Part shown: piece by piece, positions 17,704 through 26,233 of the stretch
How positions within the stretch are numbered: position 1 is the stretch's first letter
Layout of the letters: the number at the start of each line of letters is the position of its first letter
Assembly: GCA_963701375.1 (NCBI GenBank)
Contig: CAVOZT010000005.1
Location: 492,738-556,737 of the forward strand
Direction: 5' to 3'
Origin: CAVXTF01 sp963701375
GTDB taxonomy: Bacteria; Actinomycetota; Acidimicrobiia; Acidimicrobiales; CAVXTF01
DNA length: 64,000 bases
The notes under the pieces: generated by a model
Database searches by the model: none
What the model saw: only the letters and a program-made list of their open reading frames with translations
What the model was told of the DNA's origin: nothing
Translations under genes and position numbers: made by a program

Positions 17704-18499
17704 GGTTCACTGCATGGTCGCCGAAACGTTCGTAGAACCTGGCAACGAGCGCGGACTCGATCGTGACAGGTAGCGACATGGAACCGCTCGCAATCTCGGC
17801 AGTGAGGATGACGTGCAGGTGGTCCAGGTCGTCGTCCAGGTCCTCGACCTCGTCAGCGTGCTCGGCGGATCGGTCGGCATACGCGTCGGCGGTGAGCCGC
17901 CACATCTCCGAGCAGAGCTCTCCCATTCGCTGGACCAGTCCCCTTGCCCGGTGTGACATCTCCGTACCGAGCCCACGGACCGCGCGACTTGCGACATGCT
18001 GGGCGAGATCGCCGCTGCGCTCCAATTCGGGAAGCATGCGGAGGACCGCCACCAGGTAGCGCATCTCCTCCAGACCCGATGACCCGTCCACGAGCTGTCG
18101 CTGCGTGAGGGTCTCGATCTCGCGGTAGAGCATGTCGATCATCTCGTCGCTGTCGGCGAGGACGCGAGCCGTCTCGCGATCGCCCGAAAGCAGCGAGTCG
18201 GTCGCTCCTGCGACCCCCTCGCCAACCAGCGCGAAGAGTTGGATCATCTCCCGGTTGATGCGGTCGATCGTGTTCTCCGACTGAGTCTCCGGTGCGATTC
18301 CCGGGAGACGCTCAACTGCTGCTGGTTCGATCTGGGAGGGATCGAACCACGATGGATCGATCCTCGACGAATCGTTGCGCGACGCCGCCGTCTGTGATGA
18401 CGGATGAGCCGGCCGGGCGAGCGACGGTCGCTGATTGGCGGGGGTGTCGCCGGCCTCCTCGAATTCCTCGTCTTTGGAGTCGCCCACGTTCTCGAGCAT
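17648..18499 (-). CDS. phoU: PhoU-family phosphate signalling regulator
   Basis: PhoU proteins are helical-bundle proteins that link the PstSCAB transporter to PhoR and repress the phosphate regulon. Two PhoU repeats are visible from residue ~75, with the characteristic acidic metal-binding segments (DSDEMIDMLYREIE in the first, DEVEDLDDDLDHLH in the second). They are followed by FYERFGDHAVNLTRRI near the end. An unusual N-terminal ~75 residues are low complexity (Ser/Pro/Asp), so the true start may be internal. No pst genes are nearby. It converges on asd with overlapping ends. Confidence 0.88.
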   Translation of the reverse strand: MLENVGDSKDEEFEEAGDTPANQRPSLARPAHPSSQTAASRNDSSRIDPSWFDPSQIEPAAVERLPGIAPETQSENTIDRINREMIQLFALVGEGVAGATDSLLSGDRETARVLADSDEMIDMLYREIETLTQRQLVDGSSGLEEMRYLVAVLRMLPELERSGDLAQHVASRAVRGLGTEMSHRARGLVQRMGELCSEMWRLTADAYADRSAEHADEVEDLDDDLDHLHVILTAEIASGSMSLPVTIESALVARFYERFGDHAVNLTRRIAALVAPSAPLSDR

Positions 18500-18521
18500 C
18501 GAAAGAAACGGTAATCCGAAT

Positions 18522-19790
18522 CTAAGGCTCTTCGATTATGAGTCGGGGTCCCGAGGGCCAGTCGAAGTAGCGCCAAGTCCAGTTGACCAGGACGACGACC
18601 CGGTTCCGGAAGCCGATGAGGTACACGAGATGGAGCCCGAGCCACGCAACCCATCCGAGAAAGCCTCGTATCACCGGTCCGCGAGTCAGCTGCGCCACGG
18701 CCGCCTTGCGCCCGATAGTCGCCATCTGCCCCTTGTCGCGATACCGGAAGGCGATCGTTTCGAGCCCGTCACGCCTGCGGAGGATCTGCTCAGCGGCATG
18801 GCGACCCGACTGGATCGCGACTTGGGCCAACTGCGGGCACGTGGTTTCGGGCGTCTTCCTACGGCTACGTCCGACCAGAACAGCGGCAGCGTCCCCGACG
18901 ACGCTCACCTCCGGGTGTCCGTCAAGAGACAGGTCGCCTTTGACTTCCACCCGTCCCCCCTTCTTCTTCGAGACGGGCAGGGAAGCCGCCAGGGTCCCGT
19001 CGACGGTCACGCCCGCTGCCCAGATGATCACGTCGGCCCTGACGATCTCGCCATCCTTCTCGTCTCCGAGCCGGAGACCGCCGTCGGTGACCTCGACTAC
19101 CTGGGTGCCGAGCCGGACGTCTACTCCTCGGCCGCGCAAGGTCGCGAGTGCGTAAGCACCGGCATGCTCGTGGAATCCCGACAGCAGCATGTCGTTCGAG
19201 TCGAGCAGGACGACCTTGGTTCGGTCCCAATCGAGTTTGAGGGAGTCGCGGCGACGCGATGCCGCCAGAAGCTCGACAATGGCACCGGCGGTCTCGACCC
19301 CGGTTGCTCCTCCGCCGACCACGACGATGCACGGCGCGCCGTCGTTGTGAAGCTTCGGGCGCGCCTCCGAATCCTCCAAACATCGAAGCAGCAGGTTGCG
19401 AAGCTTTCGCGCGTCCCCCAGCGTGTAAAGCGGGTGCGAGTTCTTTGCAGCACCTGTGATCCCGAAGAATCCGGCAGTTGCTCCCGTCGCCACGATCAGT
19501 TCGTCGTATTCGAAGACCGTGCCGTCACTTAGCACGACGCGGCGCTCGTCGATGTCGACCTGTCTGACTTCGCCGTGGCGGAACGAGACATCCCGGCGAT
19601 TTCTGAAGATCGTCCGGACTGGATACGCGACGTCCGACACGTCGAGTCCCGCGGTCGCGACTTGGTACAAGAGAGGTTGGAAGGTGTGGAAATTGTCGCG
19701 GTCGACGATCGTCACCTGCACGCCGTTACCCGAAAGGCGTTTAGCGGCTGAGAGTCCGCCGAAGCCGGCTCCGATGACGAGAATCCGCAA
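18522..19790 (-). CDS. ndh: Type II NADH:quinone oxidoreductase (NDH-2)
   Basis: This membrane-associated, non-proton-pumping NADH dehydrogenase feeds quinones. FAD motif: LVIGAGFGGLSAAKRL at the N-terminus. Next come the NFHTFQPLLYQVATAGLD segment typical of NDH-2 and the second nucleotide motif CIVVVGGGATGVETAGAI near residue 150. VSVVGDAAAV (FAD ribityl binding) and CPQLAQVAIQSGRHAA follow. The C-terminus holds the hydrophobic/amphipathic membrane anchor (GFLGWVAWLGLHLVYLIGFRNRVVVLVNW). It has 422 residues, normal for the family. It ends 22 nt from the phoU start on the same strand. Confidence 0.93.
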   Translation of the reverse strand: MRILVIGAGFGGLSAAKRLSGNGVQVTIVDRDNFHTFQPLLYQVATAGLDVSDVAYPVRTIFRNRRDVSFRHGEVRQVDIDERRVVLSDGTVFEYDELIVATGATAGFFGITGAAKNSHPLYTLGDARKLRNLLLRCLEDSEARPKLHNDGAPCIVVVGGGATGVETAGAIVELLAASRRRDSLKLDWDRTKVVLLDSNDMLLSGFHEHAGAYALATLRGRGVDVRLGTQVVEVTDGGLRLGDEKDGEIVRADVIIWAAGVTVDGTLAASLPVSKKKGGRVEVKGDLSLDGHPEVSVVGDAAAVLVGRSRRKTPETTCPQLAQVAIQSGRHAAEQILRRRDGLETIAFRYRDKGQMATIGRKAAVAQLTRGPVIRGFLGWVAWLGLHLVYLIGFRNRVVVLVNWTWRYFDWPSGPRLIIEEP

Positions 19791-19817
19791 CTTCGACTCT
19801 ACGTCCGTCAGATCGGC

Positions 19818-22040
19818 CTACTCTGCGACGACTGCACGAGCCGCGTCCGCGATGCCCTCGACCTGCGGCAGTATCGCCTTTTCGAGGCCGGGTTCGTAGG
19901 CCACCGGTGTGTCGGTGGCTCCGACGCGGACGACAGGGGCGTCGAGGGACCAGAAGCAGTGCTCTGCTGCCCACGCCGCGACCTCAGCTCCGAAGCCGGC
20001 GGTGAGCGTGTCTTCGTGCACGACGAGGAGCCTGCTCGTCTTCTCAGTGGATTCGGCGACGAGATCGTGGTCCCACGGTGAGAGCGAGCGCAGGTCCACT
20101 ATCTCCGCGTCTATCCCGTCTTCGGCCAGCGCGACCGCTGCCTCCAGCGACTTTTGGACCGTGGCACCCCATGTGACAATTGTCAGATCGCGTCCCGGTC
20201 TTGCGACAGATCCGCTTCCGAAGGGCACCTTGTAACCCGGCGGCGGCATCGGGTCCGCGGCATAGCGCTGCCTGTAGAGGTGCTTGTGCTCCAAGAAGAG
20301 CACCGGGTCCTCGCAGTCGAACGAGGTCCGAAGTAGTCCGACAGCATCGGCAGCGCGAGAGGGGAACGCCACGAGCAACCCGGGAATGTGGCAGAAGATC
20401 GACTCGCCGCACTGTGAGTGCCAGATTGCTCCGCCGGTCAGGTAGCCGCCTATCGCAACTCGCACCACGAGCGGACAGCTGAATGCGCCGTTCGAGCGCC
20501 ACCTGGTTGTGGCGGCTTCGCTCCTCAACTGCTGCATGGCGGGCCAGATGTAATCGAAGAACTGGATCTCGGCGCACGGTCGGAGTCCCCTGATCGCTTG
20601 TCCGATACCCCGGCCGACGATGTTCGACTCGGCGAGCGGTGTGTTGAAGCATCGCGCCGACCCGAACCTTCTCTGCAGCCCCCGGGTTACTCCGAAAACG
20701 CCGCCTTTTCCCTCGACTTCTTCGAGCACCTCGTCGTCGGCGTCGGCGACGTCCTCGCCGAAGACGCGGATCCGTTCGTCTTCGGCGAGCAACTCGTGCA
20801 GCGTCGCGCGAATCGCATCGGCCATCGTCAGAGGGCTCTTCTCATCCGGCTGGCCAGTTTCACCTGGCTCGCCAGAAACGTGAACCGGGATTGTTTCCGA
20901 CTTCTGGCCGGAAGTCGGTGACGAGATCGTAAGCGGGGAGCGCAACACGTTGTGAGTCACGGTTGCCGGGTCGGGCCGAGCGGCGGCCAGGGCTTCCTCT
21001 GCGGCGAACGCCGCTTCTTCGCGCGCCGCGGCCCGGATCGCCGCGGCCGCGTCCGCGTCGATGATTCCGGCCTCGATGAGATCGCTTTCGAAGACATCGA
21101 TCGGGTCGTGAACCTTCTCGTCGGCCAGCTCGTCGGAACCGCGGTATTTCGTCTGCGCGTCGGCCGACGAATGCGAGTAAGGCCGCGTCACACGCGCATG
21201 AATGAGGCCTGGTCCCTCCCCGGCGCGGACGCGCGCCACAGCTCTTGCGCCTTTGCTCCTGCACGACGCGTAGTCCCAACCCTCGACCTGGGTGACGGCC
21301 AACCCCCTGAATCCACGCACCAACTCGTTTATGGGTGCCGGGGTCTGGTCCGAAGATCGAACCGATATAGCGAAGCCGTTGTCGGCTATCAGATAGAGCA
21401 CCGGAAGGTGCAGCTTGCACGCCGAGTTGAGACTTTCCCAGAACTCGCCTTCTGAAGTGGTCCCCTCTCCGAGAGAGACATAGGTGATCTCGTCGCCCAC
21501 TGCGCTGCACCCGACGAGCCCGGGCCGCGGAGCGATGTAACGCGAGGCCTCGGCGCACCCGACGGCAGGTAGGCACTGACTTCCCGTCGGGCTGGACTGT
21601 GTGACGATATTCAGGTTCACGTCACCCCAGTGGGCCGGCATCTGGCGACCCCCGGAGGCAGGGTCCTCCGAAGACCCGACGGCCTCGAGCATCACGGACT
21701 TCGCGCTGACACCGAGAGCGAGCACGAGCGCCCGGTCTCGGTAATAGGGAAAGAACCAGTCGGAGGCGGGCCGCAAGGACCTGGCAAGAGCTGTGAGGAC
21801 GATCTCGTGCCCGGCCCCTGATATCTGGAAGAAGACCCGGCTCTGCTTCTGAAGCATGATCTCCCGGTCGTCCAAGGCACGGGACAGGCACGACAGCCTG
21901 AAGTCCTCGATCAGCTCGTCACGGGCCAAATTGCGCAACGAGTGTCCGTGCACTGCGCCTTCACGACCGTTGTCAGCCGACGACTGGGCCGTTTCGCGGC
22001 CCGGGCTCGTGGCTTGAACCACCGCCCCTTTGCGCATCAC
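19818..22040 (-). CDS. 2-oxoacid dehydrogenase E1 (branched-chain type), alpha-beta fusion
   Basis: This is the thiamine-diphosphate E1 component that decarboxylates a branched-chain or other 2-oxoacid for transfer to E2 lipoate. Residues ~50-370 are the alpha-type part, with the ThDP motif at GEGTTSEGEFWESLN, then LYLIADNGFAIS and the phosphorylation-loop-like TRPYSHSSADAQTKYRG. A ~60-residue Ser/Pro linker follows. Residues ~410-740 are the beta-type part, with RIRVFGEDVAD, FNTPLAESNIVGRGIGQA, FFDYIWPAMQQLR and VDLRSLSPWD. A single 740-residue chain replaces the usual two subunits. No E2 or E3 gene is in the window. Confidence 0.88.
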   Translation of the reverse strand: MMRKGAVVQATSPGRETAQSSADNGREGAVHGHSLRNLARDELIEDFRLSCLSRALDDREIMLQKQSRVFFQISGAGHEIVLTALARSLRPASDWFFPYYRDRALVLALGVSAKSVMLEAVGSSEDPASGGRQMPAHWGDVNLNIVTQSSPTGSQCLPAVGCAEASRYIAPRPGLVGCSAVGDEITYVSLGEGTTSEGEFWESLNSACKLHLPVLYLIADNGFAISVRSSDQTPAPINELVRGFRGLAVTQVEGWDYASCRSKGARAVARVRAGEGPGLIHARVTRPYSHSSADAQTKYRGSDELADEKVHDPIDVFESDLIEAGIIDADAAAAIRAAAREEAAFAAEEALAAARPDPATVTHNVLRSPLTISSPTSGQKSETIPVHVSGEPGETGQPDEKSPLTMADAIRATLHELLAEDERIRVFGEDVADADDEVLEEVEGKGGVFGVTRGLQRRFGSARCFNTPLAESNIVGRGIGQAIRGLRPCAEIQFFDYIWPAMQQLRSEAATTRWRSNGAFSCPLVVRVAIGGYLTGGAIWHSQCGESIFCHIPGLLVAFPSRAADAVGLLRTSFDCEDPVLFLEHKHLYRQRYAADPMPPPGYKVPFGSGSVARPGRDLTIVTWGATVQKSLEAAVALAEDGIDAEIVDLRSLSPWDHDLVAESTEKTSRLLVVHEDTLTAGFGAEVAAWAAEHCFWSLDAPVVRVGATDTPVAYEPGLEKAILPQVEGIADAARAVVAE

Positions 22041-22111
22041 CAGTCACGCTACCGGCTCGACGGTTGTGCGGTCCGCCTTGTTGTCACAGCGGAGAGGTAC
22101 CTTGCGATCAC

Positions 22112-22128
22112 CGGCCCTTAAAGGGCCG
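22112..22128. promoter_or_regulatory. Perfect inverted repeat in the divergent E1 / rmuC intergenic region
   Basis: CGGCCCTT at 22112-22119 and AAGGGCCG at 22121-22128 form an exact 8-bp inverted repeat around a single central base. A one-base loop is too short for a good RNA hairpin, so a dimeric-repressor operator is the better reading. It sits in the 190-bp gap between two divergent genes and could act on either. The regulator is unknown. Confidence 0.4.
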
Positions 22129-22232
22129 ACGCACCCTTAGGGAGTCCGTTTCAGGATGAGATCCGTTTCGCAGCTGAATGGTCCGTGGCGGAAATCGTCC
22201 GGTCGGATCAGCAGAGTGGGAAGGGGGAGGCG

Positions 22233-23642
22233 GTGACGGCAGGACTTGCGATCGGTTTCGTCGTCGGTGCGGTCGTGGCCATTGTCGGCACCATCTTGTG
22301 GAGGGAAGTACGCGCCGGCAGATACGAAACTGAGCATGCAGTCGCCCTGGGCGGAGCGCGGGCGGAGATCGAGCAGCTAAAGGCAGAGCTCGACGGCGAA
22401 CGCCGCATCGGTGCCGAGCGACAGCTCGCCTGGGACGAGGCGCGCAACGCCTTGAAGGGAGAGTTCGCGACCCTTTCAGCGGCGGCTCTTCGGGACAGCA
22501 ACGAGCAGTTCCTGCAACTCGCGAACGGAAGACTCGAGCTTGCCCAACAAGCGGCCAAAGGGGACCTCGATCAACGGACTCAGTCGATAGAGCAGCTCCT
22601 GGCGCCGCTTCGCGAGCAGCTCGGTCGCTACGAAGAAGGCATCCGACGACTCGAGTCAGAACGTCGAGGCGCCTACGCAGGTCTCGTCCAACAGGTGAAG
22701 CAGCTCGGCGACTCCCACGATCGCCTCCAACACGAGACACGGAACCTCGTCACGGCGCTGAGGGCTCCCGCGACGAGGGGTCGATGGGGCGAGTTGCAAC
22801 TCAGGCGCGTGATGGAGATGGCGGGGATGCTCGAGCATTGCGACTTCAACGAACAGGTCACCTCGCAATCTGAAAGCGGTCGTCTCAGACCCGACGTCGT
22901 GGTGCGGCTCTCGGGTGGCCGGAATGTGGTGGTGGACGCGAAGGTCCCGCTCCAAGCTTTCTTGGAAGCGATTGAGGCTTCGGACGAGGACGCTCGGCGG
23001 ACCAACATGATCGGGCACGCCCGCCAAGTCAGGGCTCACGTCGATTCGCTGTCGAAGAAGGCTTACTGGCAGCAGTTCGATGTCACCCCGGAGTACGTGA
23101 TCGCCTTCATTCCGGGCGATCCCTTGCTCGCCTCGGCTTTGGAATACGACCCGTCTCTCTTGGACCATGCGGTCGAGCACCGCGTGATACTCGCCACGCC
23201 GACGTCCCTAATCGCGCTTCTCCGCACTATTGCATTTGGTTGGCAACAGGAGTCGCTCGCCGAGAACGCGCTCGAGGTCCAAAAGGCGGGCCGCGAGCTC
23301 TATAGGCGAATGTCGACCTTCGGCGACCATTTCGCAAAGGCGGGCAGGAGCCTCGGCGGCGCGGTGGAGGCGTACAACAAGGCTGTGGGATCTCTCGAGC
23401 GGAACGTCTTGCCGCAGGCGAGACGATTCAACGACCTAGGAGTAGGTGTGTCGGACCAGCCGATGCCCGAGGCAGAGGCGATCGACTCGATGCCGAGGCT
23501 TCTGCAAGCTCCAGAGTTGTTGGCCGGCGATCAGGCGTCGGGGGATGACCAGCGGGATTCGCTCACGCCAGAATCGGACAGTCCGGTCCGGATGCTTCCA
23601 CTAGCGGGCGTAGAGCCGATCGACTCTCGTCGTCACGGATGA
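22233..23642 (+). CDS. rmuC: DNA recombination protein RmuC
   Basis: RmuC proteins are predicted nucleases limiting DNA inversions at short repeats. The GTG at 22233 follows a purine-rich AAGGGGGAGG site. The N-terminal transmembrane helix (~3-22) is followed by a long coiled coil, with many Glu/Arg/Gln heptads to residue ~180. The conserved RmuC core has GRWGELQLRRVMEMAGM, RPDVVVRLSGGRNVVVDAKVPLQAF and YVIAFIPGDPLLASAL. The final segment, ATPTSLIALLRTIAFGWQQESL, is also family-typical. About 470 residues; the tail of ~60 residues is low complexity. Confidence 0.92.
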   Translation: MTAGLAIGFVVGAVVAIVGTILWREVRAGRYETEHAVALGGARAEIEQLKAELDGERRIGAERQLAWDEARNALKGEFATLSAAALRDSNEQFLQLANGRLELAQQAAKGDLDQRTQSIEQLLAPLREQLGRYEEGIRRLESERRGAYAGLVQQVKQLGDSHDRLQHETRNLVTALRAPATRGRWGELQLRRVMEMAGMLEHCDFNEQVTSQSESGRLRPDVVVRLSGGRNVVVDAKVPLQAFLEAIEASDEDARRTNMIGHARQVRAHVDSLSKKAYWQQFDVTPEYVIAFIPGDPLLASALEYDPSLLDHAVEHRVILATPTSLIALLRTIAFGWQQESLAENALEVQKAGRELYRRMSTFGDHFAKAGRSLGGAVEAYNKAVGSLERNVLPQARRFNDLGVGVSDQPMPEAEAIDSMPRLLQAPELLAGDQASGDDQRDSLTPESDSPVRMLPLAGVEPIDSRRHG

Positions 23643-23753
23643 GCTTGCGGGGGTCCTGCAACCTCCCGTCCGATCAGTGATCGTGAACTGGACCTGCACC
23701 GGGACGTAACGGCCGCGAACTGGAAGACCCTTTCCTGGCTCCATACTGGACCG

Positions 23754-24524
23754 GTGCCCGAGCTCACGATCGTGATGCCGTACTACAACCCTGGTGACCG
23801 GCTCGGGCGCAACGTGAGCGAGGTGGTCGCCGTCCTCGAGCGGACGAATCTCGATTTCGAGGTCATCGCTGTGTCTGACGGATCGACGGACGGTAGCGGA
23901 GCCAGCCTCGGACCTCTCGAGCACGGGCGAGTACGCCGGATCGAGCTCGCACGCCACAAGGGCAAGGGCGAGGCGTTGAGGGTCGGATTGACCGAGGGAC
24001 GCGGGCGCTACCTGGGCTTCATCGACGCCGATGGTGACCTACCCGCAGACCTACTTGGGCCGTTCGTGTCCGAAATTCGCTCGGGCGACGTCGACATCGT
24101 GCTCGGCAGCAAACGGCACAAGGGTTCGGAGGTCGAGTACCCGATCGTCAGGCGCCTCTACTCCTGGGGCTTCCAGCAACTGGTCCGGTTGCTGTTCGAC
24201 CTCGACGTTCCCGACACCCAGACGGGGATCAAGGTTCTGAGGCGTGAGGTGCTCGAGGCGGTGCTTCCGCAGATGGTGGAGCAGAGATTCGCCTTTGACC
24301 TGGAGCTTCTCGTGGTTGCACGGCTGCTCGGGTTCGACAGGTTCGCTGAGCTGCCCGTCCGGATCGAGAGGCGCTTCGGCAGCACGATCTCAGTGAGGGC
24401 CGTCGCCGGCATCCTGGCCGACACATTCTCGATCTGGTGGCGTCTGAGGGTGACGCATCAGTACGGGCCAGGGGAGAAGTCGCCCGCTCAGACAAGGGCG
24501 GACTCTGCCACGCCTGCCTCCTGA
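23754..24524 (+). CDS. GT2 family glycosyltransferase (polyprenyl-phosphate sugar transferase-like)
   Basis: A 256-residue soluble GT-A enzyme resembling dolichol-phosphate mannosyltransferase/GtrB. It opens LTIVMPYYNPG and has a VSDGSTDGS nucleotide-binding motif near residue 42. The metal-binding motif FIDADGDLP is near 92-100, and the acceptor-loop segment VPDTQTGIKVLRREV is near 157. There are no C-terminal transmembrane helices, so it would act at the cytoplasmic membrane face. It starts with GTG. It precedes the sulfoquinovose synthase by ~430 bp on the same strand, so it might use a sulfosugar, but the separate promoter-like gap weakens that idea. Confidence 0.82.
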   Translation: MPELTIVMPYYNPGDRLGRNVSEVVAVLERTNLDFEVIAVSDGSTDGSGASLGPLEHGRVRRIELARHKGKGEALRVGLTEGRGRYLGFIDADGDLPADLLGPFVSEIRSGDVDIVLGSKRHKGSEVEYPIVRRLYSWGFQQLVRLLFDLDVPDTQTGIKVLRREVLEAVLPQMVEQRFAFDLELLVVARLLGFDRFAELPVRIERRFGSTISVRAVAGILADTFSIWWRLRVTHQYGPGEKSPAQTRADSATPAS

Positions 24525-24953
24525 CGCCCCACGAGCCTGGGTCGGGCACGCCTTTCAACAGGGGGTCCGGAGCGATTTGCGCAGGGCGGGTTGACCCAAT
24601 TTGCGTAATTTCAAGTAGTCCCCGTAGCTTCTTAGGAAGATCCTGCCTCAAACCCAGGGTCTTCCCAGCTTGACGAGGCATGTTCATGTGCCGTTCATGC
24701 AGGCTGGGTTCGGCCGGTCCCCTTCAGGGAAGACTGCACACTGTAACGTGAGCAGGTATTACTGAGCGGTGGTGACACGGCAGCCCGCGCCTAAGGCGTC
24801 GGGCCAGGGCTGGCTAGAGGAGTTGCCGGTGCAGTCGGAGTCGATTGGTAGATATCGGCGTGCACCCCAGGAGCAGATGACAGTGCCGGAGAAGGCAGCG
24901 TGGGTCAGGCACCCCGCGAGCGCCGTCCCGGCCCGCAAACAGGAGGTACAACG
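24525..24953 (+). other. Non-coding gap upstream of sqdB with a hairpin and a candidate promoter
   Basis: I see no convincing gene in these 429 bp. A 10-bp stem (GGAAGATCCT / AGGGTCTTCC, one T-G wobble, 11-nt loop, near 24639-24669) follows the glycosyltransferase and may be its terminator, although no T-run follows. Farther on, CTGCAC and TATTAC, about 17 bp apart (near 24733-24761), could be a promoter for the next gene, leaving a leader of about 190 nt. The AGGAGG at 24941-24946 is the ribosome site for sqdB. Confidence 0.4.
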
Positions 24954-26138
24954 TTGAGGATCCTCGTTTTGGGTGCGGATGGTTACCTTGGGTGGCCAAC
25001 GGCACTGCACCTTTCGAGACAGGGTCACGACGTGGGAATCGTCGATAACTTCTGCCGCCGTCAATACGACTACGAGATGGGAGTCGAGAGCCTCGTCCCC
25101 ATTCGGACACTTCAGCAACGCGCTCGGACATGGTCCGAGGTTTCCGGCAACGACCTCGACCTCTTCGTCGGCGACCTGACCGACGGGCCATTCGTGGACC
25201 GGATCGTAAGAGAGTTCGAGCCCGAAGGGATCGTCCACTTCGCCGAGCAGAGGTCGGCCCCCTATTCGATGATCGACCGCGCACACTGCGTCTACACGCA
25301 GGTGAACAACGTCGTCGGGACCCTCAATCTCCTCTATGCGATCGCTGAGCAGAACCGTTCGATCCATCTGGTGAAGCTCGGCACCATGGGCGAGTACGGA
25401 ACTCCCAACATCGACATCGAAGAGGGATTCATCGAGATCACTCACAGGGGACGCACCGACGTTCTTCCCTACCCGAAGAGGCCCGGTTCCTTCTACCACC
25501 TGTCCAAAGTCCACGACAGCCACAACATCGAATTCGCCTGTCGTATCTGGGGGATCCGGGCAACGGATCTGAACCAGGGCGTCGTGTACGGCCAGTGGAC
25601 CGAGGAGACCTCGTTACACCCGGACCTTGCAACCAGGTTCGACTACGACGGGGTGTTCGGCACAGTTCTCAACCGTTTCTGCGTGCAGGCCGTCGTCGGC
25701 CACCCGCTCACTGTTTACGGCAAGGGCGGCCAGACGCGAGGAATGATCGACATTCGCGACACGCTTGCGTGCGTCGAGCTGGCTCTGCTCAACCCCGCTG
25801 ACGAAGGCGAGTTCCGGGTCTTCAACCAATTCACAGAGTCGTGGTCGGTTCTTCAGATGGCTGAGCTCGTGTCGCGCGTTCATCCGAAGGCGGTCCTCGA
25901 GCACATGGACGACCCGCGCGTCGAAAAAGAAGAGCACTACTACCGCGCAGCCCACACAAAGCTGCTCGACCTCGGTCTGGTTCCTCACCTCCTGACGGAG
26001 CAGACGGTCCAGACGTTGCTATCCATGGCCGAGCGTCATCGAGACCGCGTCGACCCTGCCGCGATCAACCCGACCGTCAACTGGCGGCGCACAGAGAGCC
26101 GGCTACTCACCGCCGGTTCCACGACTGCGGTCAACTGA
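24954..26138 (+). CDS. sqdB: UDP-sulfoquinovose synthase (SQD1/SqdB type)
   Basis: It converts UDP-glucose and sulfite to UDP-sulfoquinovose, the head-group donor of the sulfolipid SQDG. It is an extended SDR starting MRILVLGADGYLGWPTALHL, with a TTG at 24954 and AGGAGG 7 nt upstream. SQD1-specific stretches are conserved across the chain: VDNFCRRQYD, HFAEQRSAPYSMID, VKLGTMGEYGTPNIDIEEG, FYHLSKVHDSHNIEF (catalytic Tyr/Lys), GIRATDLNQGVVYG, and NRFCVQAVVGHPLTVYGKGG. The 394-residue length fits. No sqdX/sqdC glycosyltransferase is adjacent, so the final acceptor (lipid or surface glycan) is unknown. Confidence 0.9.
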   Translation: MRILVLGADGYLGWPTALHLSRQGHDVGIVDNFCRRQYDYEMGVESLVPIRTLQQRARTWSEVSGNDLDLFVGDLTDGPFVDRIVREFEPEGIVHFAEQRSAPYSMIDRAHCVYTQVNNVVGTLNLLYAIAEQNRSIHLVKLGTMGEYGTPNIDIEEGFIEITHRGRTDVLPYPKRPGSFYHLSKVHDSHNIEFACRIWGIRATDLNQGVVYGQWTEETSLHPDLATRFDYDGVFGTVLNRFCVQAVVGHPLTVYGKGGQTRGMIDIRDTLACVELALLNPADEGEFRVFNQFTESWSVLQMAELVSRVHPKAVLEHMDDPRVEKEEHYYRAAHTKLLDLGLVPHLLTEQTVQTLLSMAERHRDRVDPAAINPTVNWRRTESRLLTAGSTTAVN

Positions 26139-26233
26139 ACCACCCGTGAGCTGGGCCGCTCCTCCCGAAAATCGGGTGAGGAGCGGGAGCAAGCCACGGG
26201 GTCGGCCGCTGTTCGGCCGGTATCGTCACGCCG

